DNA of 64,000 nucleotides. Origin: DATJOJ01 sp035507035. Lineage in GTDB: Bacteria; Acidobacteriota; Terriglobia; Terriglobales; Acidobacteriaceae. Positions 24,624 through 31,630 of this stretch are shown piece after piece (the stretch's first letter is position 1; every line of letters starts with the position of its first letter). The notes beneath the pieces are model-generated. The model made no database searches and was not told where the DNA came from. It saw only the letters and a program-made list of their open reading frames with translations. The position numbers and the translations under genes were made by a program. The DNA lies in NCBI GenBank assembly GCA_035507035.1, contig DATJOJ010000048.1, positions 186,001-250,000 on the forward strand, given 5' to 3'.

Positions 24624-25742
24624 GCTAGCAACGTAAAACGCGACTACTACGAAGTGCTCGGGGTTTCCCGCGAAGCAAGCGAACAAGAACTGAAAAGTGC
24701 TTATCGCAAGCTGGCGATGCAGTACCATCCTGACCGCAATCCCAATAACCCGGACGCAGAAGAGAAATTCAAAGAGTGCAGCGAAGCTTACGCGATTCTG
24801 GCTGATTCCGAGAAGCGTTCAGTTTACGATCGCTTTGGCCACGCCGGTGTCGGGGCTGCAGGGACAGGCGGATTTGATCCGAACTCATTCCAGGATCTCA
24901 ATGACATCTTTGGCGACTTCTTCGGCTTTGGCGATCTGTTCGGCGGTGGGCGCCGCCGCACTCGCGCGCAGCGCGGAGCCGATCTGCGTGAAGATCTAAC
25001 GCTGCGATTCGAAGAAGCGGTCTTCGGGAAGGAAGCGCAGGTTGTCGTTCGTCGCAACGAAACTTGTGAGGATTGTCGGGGATCTGGGGCAGCCGCCGGA
25101 AAAGCACCCGTGACTTGCAGAACCTGCGCGGGACGAGGACAGGTTCGCTATCAACAAGGATTTTTTAGCATGGCCCGGACCTGTCCAACTTGCCAGGGCG
25201 TGGGCAGCGTAATTACAGATCCCTGTCCGAAGTGCAAAGGACAAGGCAGCAATCCTCGGCAACGGACGATTGACGCGAAGATTCCTGCTGGAGTTGAGGA
25301 CGGAACGCGGATTCGCTTCTCGGGCCTCGGCGAGGCCGGTGCGTTTGGCGGACCGCCGGGCGATCTGTATGTCGTCCTGCACGTCAAGGAACATCCGATC
25401 TTTGAACGCGAAGGCACAAATCTACATTGCGTGATTCCGATCTCTTTCACGCAAGCGGCGCTGGGGGCGGAGATTCGCGTGCCGACGCTGGACGGAGAGC
25501 ACACGCTGAAGGTTCCCGAAGGCTCGCAGTCTGGCACCACAATCCGGATCAAAGGAAAAGGCGTCCCAGTGGTGAATGGCCACGGCAAAGGCGACTTGTT
25601 CGTAGAGATTCGCGTGCAAACGCCGTCGAAATTGACCAAGCGCCAGCGGGAACTGCTTCAAGAATTGGAAGGTATTTCTCAGGTGGAAAACAAGCCTCAG
25701 CGCCGTACTCTTCTCGGAAAAGTAAAGGACATGTTTGGGTAA
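24621..25742 (+). CDS. dnaJ: Chaperone DnaJ, probable CTG start
   Basis: Type I DnaJ of 373 residues. The J domain needs the segment ASNVKRDYYEVLGV, which is encoded from 24621. No ATG, GTG or TTG lies between the upstream in-frame TAG (24603) and GTG 24654, which would cut off helix I of the J domain. CTG 24621 has AAGGA at 24611-24615, 5 bp upstream, so CTG initiation is the best reading. HPD is at 36-38, followed by a Gly/Phe-rich region and four CxxCxGxG zinc motifs (CEDCRGSG, CRTCAGRG, CPTCQGVG, CPKCKGQG), then the substrate-binding C-terminal domains. It stimulates DnaK ATPase. Confidence 0.95.
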   Translation: MASNVKRDYYEVLGVSREASEQELKSAYRKLAMQYHPDRNPNNPDAEEKFKECSEAYAILADSEKRSVYDRFGHAGVGAAGTGGFDPNSFQDLNDIFGDFFGFGDLFGGGRRRTRAQRGADLREDLTLRFEEAVFGKEAQVVVRRNETCEDCRGSGAAAGKAPVTCRTCAGRGQVRYQQGFFSMARTCPTCQGVGSVITDPCPKCKGQGSNPRQRTIDAKIPAGVEDGTRIRFSGLGEAGAFGGPPGDLYVVLHVKEHPIFEREGTNLHCVIPISFTQAALGAEIRVPTLDGEHTLKVPEGSQSGTTIRIKGKGVPVVNGHGKGDLFVEIRVQTPSKLTKRQRELLQELEGISQVENKPQRRTLLGKVKDMFG

Positions 25743-25804
25743 GGAATAAAACACTGAGGACACAGGGGCACGCCGCTGCGAACCACTCTCTGACCTCGTT
25801 TTCC

Positions 25805-26518
25805 ATGACTCGCCGCCGCTGGATCGCCGACGAAGTTTCCGGATCACATGCCGCTCTGATCGGCCCCCATGCTGAACATCTGTCTCGCGTTCTGCGGGCT
25901 CGGGTCGGGCAGGAATTCGATATTGTCGCTGGAGGCGAAGTTCGGCGAGGACGTATCAGCGACATCGAGGAAAACCGAGTGGAATTCGAACTCGGGGAGG
26001 CGATCCCCGCTGAGCCGGTCGTTCCCGTCACATTAGCCTTATCAATCTTCAAATTCGATCGCATGGAGTGGGCGATTGAGAAATGCACCGAGTTGGGCGC
26101 GGCTCGCATCGTTCCAGTGATTGCCCGCCGAACGGAAACTCATCTTGCGGCCGCAGCGCCGAAACGTGTGGAACGCTGGCGCAGAATCGCGCGTGAAGCC
26201 GCTGAACAGTCGCGAAGGATCTCGCCGCTTGAAATTTCCCCACCGATCAAGCTGCAGGACGCAGTCTTCCTCCAAGGCAATACTCGAATTGTCCTTGCAG
26301 AGGTCGAAGAACAGGTCATGCTCAAGGATGTATTGCAACCGAGTTCGTCTGGCGAAATCGTGCTCGCGTTTGGTCCCGAGGGCGGTTGGACTGACGCTGA
26401 ATTGCAGTCATTTAGCGAAGCGCGATGGACCTCGGCGTCGCTAGGCGGCACGATTTTGCGCGCGGAGACAGCCGCAATTGCAGCGCTGGCCGTCACGTTA
26501 GCTGAACTTCGCAACTGA
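25805..26518 (+). CDS. rsmE: 16S rRNA (uracil-1498-N3)-methyltransferase
   Basis: Product of 237 residues. ATG 25805 gives the normal RsmE N-terminus (TRRRWIADEV... HAEHLSRVLRARVGQEFDI); the open frame reaches back into dnaJ in another phase, which is not coding. The SPOUT knot motifs are present: DRMEWAIEKCTELGAARI, RWRRIAREAAEQSRR, LAFGPEGGWTDAEL and LGGTILRAETA. It methylates U1498 of 16S rRNA using S-adenosylmethionine. Its place after dnaJ follows the order known from many hrcA operons, although prmA, which often lies between, is absent. Confidence 0.95.
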   Translation: MTRRRWIADEVSGSHAALIGPHAEHLSRVLRARVGQEFDIVAGGEVRRGRISDIEENRVEFELGEAIPAEPVVPVTLALSIFKFDRMEWAIEKCTELGAARIVPVIARRTETHLAAAAPKRVERWRRIAREAAEQSRRISPLEISPPIKLQDAVFLQGNTRIVLAEVEEQVMLKDVLQPSSSGEIVLAFGPEGGWTDAELQSFSEARWTSASLGGTILRAETAAIAALAVTLAELRN

Positions 26519-26574
26519 GCCATTTCCCGAGATCAATTCGCACTTCCAACAGAATTTCCGCAAACATCTTTGGT

Positions 26575-29547
26575 ATGCTCCTCACAATGGCCACCCCTAA
26601 AGCAAAGCCCGTCACGCGGGCGATTGAGCCAGATGAACGGCAGCGCCAAGCGATCGAGCACGTTCACGGGCCCTTGTTGGTGATGGCGGGCGCCGGCACA
26701 GGTAAGACCACCGTCATCACTCGGCGAGTAGCCCGGCTCATCGAAGAAGGCCATGCCACGCCCGATGAGATCCTAGCGCTTACCTACACCGACAACGCAG
26801 CCCAGGAGATGCGGGAGCGCGTTCAGTCCGAGGTCGGCCACAGTATCACCGGACTGCAGGTGATGACCTTTCATGCCTACTGCCACAACCTCCTGATCCG
26901 CAATGGAAGGCAGTTCGGAGTTCTCGACGACAAGGATCTTTGGATCTATCTTCGCAAACGCATCCGCGAGCTGCAGCTGAACTATTTTGTGCGGGCGGCT
27001 AACGTTAGCAAATTTCTCAGCGACTTGCTCGATTTCATTAGCCGGTGCCAGGACGAATTGGTCGGACCGGAGAAATACGCAACGTACGTTCGGCGTCTGG
27101 AGCAAGGGGAGTTGCCCATACCTCGTGTTTGCAAGACTAGAGATCTTGACGCTCTCAGCGATGAAGAAGTGCTGGGCCGTTGCCGCGAAATTGCCAACGT
27201 CTTCGCAAAGGTCGAGCAGATGCTGGAAGCCGACAATCTCGGGACCTTCGGCCACATGATCACCCGTGCGTGCGAACTTCTGCGGCAGGATTCCAGCGTG
27301 CTGGCGCGTGAGCGCAGTCATGCACGATTCATTCTGGTGGACGAATTCCAGGATGCTAATTTTGCGCAAGTCAAAATTCTGCAGAGACTGTCGGGCGACG
27401 ACCGCAACGTTTTTGTCGTTGGAGATCCGGATCAGGCAATTTATCGATTTCGGGGGGCTTCCAGCGCGGCATTTGCGCTCTTTCGCCGCAGCTTTCCGGA
27501 CACGGGCTTCGTCGCTTTGGATAAGAATCGACGCTCGACCACGCCGATCCTGAAATGTGCGCACGTCATTATCTCGAAAAACCCAGATGTCTTCGCCGGC
27601 CCGCCACAGGCAAACTCGTACCGGCGCTCTCCCCTGATCTCAGCCCGTGAGGAAGAATTCTTTCGCCAAGGAGCAACGATTAACATCGCTCCAGTCGACG
27701 CGGTCGTGCTTGGAGGAAAGGACGTCGAGAGCAGTGACATTGCCGAATCCATCCTCGCGAAGCGACGCGAGTCGCGGGGCAAGTGGAACGATTTCGCAGT
27801 TCTCTACCGTCAGCATCTGCATCGCGATGAGTTGATGAAGGAATTCGTCGAGCGTGGCATCCCGTATTCGATAGAGAACATGGATGTTATGGACACCCCA
27901 GAGGTACGCGATTTGCTCGCCTGTGTTGGCGCGGTCGTTTCCGAAAAAGATGATGCCAGTATGTTCCGCGTAGCGGCGCTGCCACAGTTCACAGTTGATC
28001 CAGAGGATTTGCGGGCTGAGATCAGAAAGCTGCCGCGAGATCAGCCGCACGGGGCGGTATCGGCGTCATTGGTGAAGATAAATGGCGGCTCAGCGGTGTT
28101 GACTACTTTGCAGCAAGCACGCGAGGAAATCGCGCAGAGACGTGCCAAAAGCCGCGCCGCGTTAGACATCATCATTCGCACATTCAAACTCGATGCCAGC
28201 TCGCCGCCGGTTCGAGCGATTCTGACATTCGTGAGTCAGTGGGAAGAAAAACCGATCGTCAAAACGTGCGAACTGCCGGAACTCCTCGAATACCTGGACC
28301 TGTTTCGCCAAGCCGGTGGGACTGTCAACATCGCGAGCGACACTTCCGACGCGGTTCGGTTAATGACGGTTCACGTCGCAAAGGGCCTTGAGTACAAGCA
28401 CGTCTTCATTATTCGCGCGAGTTCTCCATCGTTTCCTGCCAGCTTCAAGGAGACTCTGGTTGAGTTTCCTCAGGACCTGCGCGATCCCGATTCTCTGGCG
28501 CAGAAGGATGACAAAGCCTTACACGGCGAGGAAGAACGGCGGCTGTTTTATGTTGCCATGACGCGAGCGCGCGACTCGCTCACGCTCTACGCCAATAAGG
28601 GAAGAGGAAAGAAGGATCCGACACCCCCGGGATACTTCCGAGATTTATTAACTGACTCGACCTTGGGACGATCCCTCCGCCAACGCCATCCTCGCGCCCT
28701 ACAGACAGACATCTTTGCTCAGGCAAGCTCTGCGCCACTCACTGGTACGGCGCAATGGATTGCATTGCCGGCGGCATCCGATTTAGGGGCGCGACTCAGT
28801 GCCAGCGCGGTCCAGACGTACGAAAACTGTCCGCTGCAGTTCAAGCTGGATCGCGAATGGAGGATTCCCGGTGAAGTACCAGCTGCGATGCAATATGGCG
28901 GATGCGTGCATCGAGTCCTGAAAACTTACTACGATTCGGTCCGGATGGGGCGGGAGATGAGCGAGGAGGCTCTAATCGAGTTCTTTCGGCACGACCTCGA
29001 TGAGGCCACGATTCAGGATCGCTACCAGCACGACCTCTATGAGCAACAAGGAGTGAATCAGCTAAAGGACTTCCTGCTTGCCCGGCGGAGAAATCCAACC
29101 CCAGCCGTGCTGCACACCGAAGAATTTTTCGAAGTGAAGATTGGCAAAACAGCGGTGGCCGGGCGGATCGACCGCATCGACAGGGCATCGGACGGCCAAG
29201 TTGTCGTGGTTGATTACAAAACCGGCAAACCGCAGTCGCAAGATGACGCTGATGAGAGCCTGCAACTTTCCATCTATGCCTTAGCAGCGCGGCAGAAATG
29301 GGGATACAAGGCTGACCATCTGATTTTCTATAACCTAGATGAAAACAACGAGGTCGTGACTCAGCGCAGCGATGCGGAACTAAGCGCAGCGGCAGAAAGA
29401 GTAGAAGAAGTCGCAGGCGCGATAGCAGCCGGAAACTTCGATCCTAAGCCGAGTTTCAACTGCCGCTTCTGTGCTTATCGCAGCTTGTGTCCGGCGACCG
29501 AAAAGCAGCTGTACAGCGTCGAAAAAAACGGGAAACGCTCGAACTGA
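26575..29547 (+). CDS. UvrD/Rep-family helicase fused to a PD-(D/E)XK Fe-S nuclease (AddB/AdnB-like)
   Basis: Product of 990 residues; ATG 26587 is an alternative start. Superfamily 1A helicase motifs are complete: MAGAGTGKTTVI (Walker A), TYTDNAAQEMRER, FILVDEFQDAN, VVGDPDQAIYRFRGA and, near the end of the motor, MTVHVAKGLEYKHVFI and EEERRLFYVAMTRARD. The C-terminal 250 residues are a RecB-type nuclease with GRIDRID and VVDYKTGKPQ (Asp879). Four cysteines, Cys752 (ENCPLQF), Cys963, Cys966 and Cys972 (CRFCAYRSLC), match the 4Fe-4S pattern of AddB and AdnA/B. A role in double-strand break end resection is inferred. A second subunit is not adjacent, so it may act alone or with a distant partner. 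Confidence 0.92.
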   Translation: MLLTMATPKAKPVTRAIEPDERQRQAIEHVHGPLLVMAGAGTGKTTVITRRVARLIEEGHATPDEILALTYTDNAAQEMRERVQSEVGHSITGLQVMTFHAYCHNLLIRNGRQFGVLDDKDLWIYLRKRIRELQLNYFVRAANVSKFLSDLLDFISRCQDELVGPEKYATYVRRLEQGELPIPRVCKTRDLDALSDEEVLGRCREIANVFAKVEQMLEADNLGTFGHMITRACELLRQDSSVLARERSHARFILVDEFQDANFAQVKILQRLSGDDRNVFVVGDPDQAIYRFRGASSAAFALFRRSFPDTGFVALDKNRRSTTPILKCAHVIISKNPDVFAGPPQANSYRRSPLISAREEEFFRQGATINIAPVDAVVLGGKDVESSDIAESILAKRRESRGKWNDFAVLYRQHLHRDELMKEFVERGIPYSIENMDVMDTPEVRDLLACVGAVVSEKDDASMFRVAALPQFTVDPEDLRAEIRKLPRDQPHGAVSASLVKINGGSAVLTTLQQAREEIAQRRAKSRAALDIIIRTFKLDASSPPVRAILTFVSQWEEKPIVKTCELPELLEYLDLFRQAGGTVNIASDTSDAVRLMTVHVAKGLEYKHVFIIRASSPSFPASFKETLVEFPQDLRDPDSLAQKDDKALHGEEERRLFYVAMTRARDSLTLYANKGRGKKDPTPPGYFRDLLTDSTLGRSLRQRHPRALQTDIFAQASSAPLTGTAQWIALPAASDLGARLSASAVQTYENCPLQFKLDREWRIPGEVPAAMQYGGCVHRVLKTYYDSVRMGREMSEEALIEFFRHDLDEATIQDRYQHDLYEQQGVNQLKDFLLARRRNPTPAVLHTEEFFEVKIGKTAVAGRIDRIDRASDGQVVVVDYKTGKPQSQDDADESLQLSIYALAARQKWGYKADHLIFYNLDENNEVVTQRSDAELSAAAERVEEVAGAIAAGNFDPKPSFNCRFCAYRSLCPATEKQLYSVEKNGKRSN

Positions 29548-29582
29548 ACCCCACCTATCTCGTGTGAACTACGTTGGCGATT

Positions 29583-29924
29583 CTACTTCACTTGTTTCTT
29601 GCCGGCGATCTTCAGTACCACCATCTCCCCATTCGGGTTCTTCACCATCAACTCTTTACCATTGAGTTTGGTCGGAAATTGTTTCCCTACGGTCCAGTCG
29701 AGGAACGTGGCAGCATCCCCGTTGGCAGTGCAGTTGTAAATCGTGTCGGTGAGACGCATCGATATCTTGTATTGACCTGAATTCTCCATGTGCTGCGCGT
29801 TGGCGGCGATTTTTTCGAAGGCGACAACTTTGCCCATTTGATAGCCCTCGTCAGCACCTTGCGCAAAGGCCAGAGTGGCAAGCGTCAGGGAACAACACAA
29901 CAAAGCAGTGAGAAATGCTTTCAT
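29583..29924 (-). CDS. Small secreted protein of unknown function
   Basis: Product of 113 residues with a clear signal peptide (KAFLTALLCCSLTLATLAFA) and a ribosome-binding site GGAGAG before ATG. The mature part (QGADEGYQMGKVVAFEKIA, later NCTANGDAATFLDW and KNPNGEMVVLKIAGKK) looks like a small beta-rich exported protein. No family is recognised with confidence. It is convergent with the helicase gene and downstream of a strong terminator that ends the tiny gene next to it, so it needs its own promoter within about 50 bp. Confidence 0.8.
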   Translation of the reverse strand: MKAFLTALLCCSLTLATLAFAQGADEGYQMGKVVAFEKIAANAQHMENSGQYKISMRLTDTIYNCTANGDAATFLDWTVGKQFPTKLNGKELMVKNPNGEMVVLKIAGKKQVK

Positions 29925-29975
29925 TGTTCTCTCCAGGAAGTAGAATCCGCGGTTTCGACAGCAATCGATCCACGC

Positions 29976-30006
29976 AAAAACTTAGGGGACGCTTTCGGCG
30001 TCCCCT
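29976..30006 (-). terminator. Rho-independent terminator of the mini-gene (minus strand)
   Basis: Perfect 9-bp stem AGGGGACGC (29984-29992) / GCGTCCCCT (29998-30006) with a 5-base loop. Read on the minus strand it is followed, after AAG, by five T residues (AAAAA at 29976-29980 on the plus strand). Confidence 0.85.
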
Positions 30007-30027
30007 CGCAGTACCCTTAATGAAGGC

Positions 30028-30078
30028 TTAGTGTTTCTTCTTTGCGGCCTTCTTGGTTGCTTTCTTCTTCGTTGCCAT
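30028..30078 (-). CDS. 16-residue lysine-rich peptide gene
   Basis: Encodes MATKKKATKKAAKKKH, 8 of 16 residues lysine. Although tiny, it sits in a complete unit: TTGACA-N17-TAGATT promoter (30143-30171), a ribosome-binding site AAGGGAGAA about 9 bp before ATG, and a perfect terminator starting 22 bp after the stop. The sequence resembles the Ala/Lys repeats of bacterial histone H1-like tails, suggesting nucleic-acid binding, but this is composition only. It could also be a leader peptide on a small RNA. No similar peptide is seen elsewhere in the window. Confidence 0.6.
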   Translation of the reverse strand: MATKKKATKKAAKKKH

Positions 30079-30142
30079 TGAACTATTCTCCCTTTCCATT
30101 CTTCATGGATATCACAACGATGTTCTGTTGCTAACTGATTGA

Positions 30143-30171
30143 AATCTAGAGTCAATGAAAAGTGATGTCAA
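30143..30171 (-). promoter_or_regulatory. Sigma-70 promoter of the lysine-rich mini-gene
   Basis: On the minus strand: TTGACA (30171-30166), 17-bp spacer, TAGATT (30148-30143). It predicts a transcript of about 160 nt with a leader of roughly 58 nt. Confidence 0.7.
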
Positions 30172-30391
30172 GCAAAAAATGCGCGTGATGACGCGTTCGA
30201 CCGATGCACTAAGGTCACTCGCGAAAGATAAAAGAAAAAGATTGTCAGCAAAAACCAAGACGAATTTTTGCGCACGCCGATTTTCTCGCTGGCATGTGAC
30301 GAGGCTTGCACTCGATCGCTGTGACGAAACGAGCGGCCGACCGGATTCAGCACCGGCGACAGCCTTGCACCCATTTCTGCCGCGGCACATC

Positions 30392-30397
30392 TATAAT
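30392..30397 (+). promoter_or_regulatory. Possible -10 element before the thiolase gene
   Basis: A perfect TATAAT lies 35 bp before ATG 30432. No good -35 hexamer is found at 16-18 bp (TTGCAC at 30365 is 21 bp away). The gene's ribosome-binding site AGGAG is at 30419-30423. Confidence 0.4.
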
Positions 30398-30431
30398 CGA
30401 GAGGCAGAAAATCATTGCAGGAGCGTTATAA

Positions 30432-31625
30432 ATGGCTGCTTTCGACGATGTCGTCATCATTTCCGGTTGCCGCACACCGGTAGGAAAATTTCAAGGAAGT
30501 CTCTCCGAGTTCCCCGCCACTAAGCTCGGCTCGATCGCGGTCCGCGAGGCCGTGAAGCGCGCCAATCTTGATCCGAGTCAAGTCGACGAATGCATTATGG
30601 GCAACGTGGTGTCGGCCGGGCTAGGGCAAAATCCCGCGCGCCAAGCCGCGATCTTCGGGGGATTGTCACCGGAGGTAGGTGCCATGACTGTCAACAAAGT
30701 TTGCGGCTCGGGATTGAAAGCGGTCGCACTCGCGGCACAAGCGATTCAGACGGAGAACAGTTCCATCGTCGTGGCAGGCGGAATGGAATCGATGACCAAC
30801 GCGCCCTATCTGCTGCCCCAGGCGCGCAAAGGCTATCGGCTGGGGAACGCGCAAGTGATCGACTCCATGGTGAACGACGGCCTTTGGGACATTTATAACG
30901 ACTACCACATGGGTGTCACCGGCGAAAATGTCGCCGAAAAATATGGCATCACCCGCGAAGAACAGGATCAGTTTGCGCTGAATTCGCACCGAAAAGCGGT
31001 CGCCGCAATGAAGGAATGTCGCTTCCAATCGCAAATCGTTCCGGTCGAACTGCCCGCCAAGAAGAAAGGTGAGCCGCCGGTGATTTTCAATAAAGACGAA
31101 TCGCCGCGCGAAGACACTTCCATCGAGATCCTTCGATCCCTGAAGCCCGCCTTCAAGAAAGACGGCACGGTCACCGCCGGCAACGCACCGGGAGTCAACG
31201 ACGGGGCAGCCGCGGTCGTCGTCACCAGCGCCAAGCGCGCCAAAGAGCTCGGCGCGAAGCCTCTGGTTCGCATCGTTGCGCAAGCCACCAGCGGCGTTGA
31301 ACCCAAGTGGGTGATGATGGCGCCGGTTGGAGCTGTTCGCACAATTTGGGAGAAGACCGGCTGGAAAAATGAAGATGTCGATCTCTACGAATTGAATGAA
31401 GCTTTCTCCGTTCAAGCTTTGGGTGTGATGCGCGAACTCGGCCTTGATCCCAACAAGGTAAACGTGAACGGCGGCGCCGTCGCGATCGGCCATCCGATCG
31501 GTGCCAGCGGCGCGCGCGTACTGGTAACTCTGATCTATGAAATGATCCGCCGCGATGTGCATCGTGGAATTGCTGCGTTGTGCCTGGGGGGAGGAAATGC
31601 GGTGGCAATGGCGGTCGAAAGATAA
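30432..31625 (+). CDS. Acetyl-CoA C-acetyltransferase (thiolase)
   Basis: Product of 397 residues, full length for a thiolase II. It interconverts two acetyl-CoA and acetoacetyl-CoA plus CoA, or performs beta-ketothiolase cleavage. Active-site residues are in place: Cys91 (VNKVCGSGLKA), His354 (AIGHPIGASG) and Cys384 (ALCLGGGNA). The N-terminal SGCRTPVGKFQGSL and NEAFSVQALGVM motifs are typical of the AtoB/PhaA branch. No other beta-oxidation gene is adjacent; an acyl-CoA dehydrogenase lies 12 kb away. It converges with the PAS kinase gene, the two stops being 5 bp apart. Confidence 0.95.
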   Translation: MAAFDDVVIISGCRTPVGKFQGSLSEFPATKLGSIAVREAVKRANLDPSQVDECIMGNVVSAGLGQNPARQAAIFGGLSPEVGAMTVNKVCGSGLKAVALAAQAIQTENSSIVVAGGMESMTNAPYLLPQARKGYRLGNAQVIDSMVNDGLWDIYNDYHMGVTGENVAEKYGITREEQDQFALNSHRKAVAAMKECRFQSQIVPVELPAKKKGEPPVIFNKDESPREDTSIEILRSLKPAFKKDGTVTAGNAPGVNDGAAAVVVTSAKRAKELGAKPLVRIVAQATSGVEPKWVMMAPVGAVRTIWEKTGWKNEDVDLYELNEAFSVQALGVMRELGLDPNKVNVNGGAVAIGHPIGASGARVLVTLIYEMIRRDVHRGIAALCLGGGNAVAMAVER

Positions 31626-31630
31626 GTATC

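Noticed and set aside
30666..31562. 298-codon minus-strand frame under the thiolase gene
   Set aside because: Antisense shadow of a high-GC gene; the thiolase active sites are on the plus strand.
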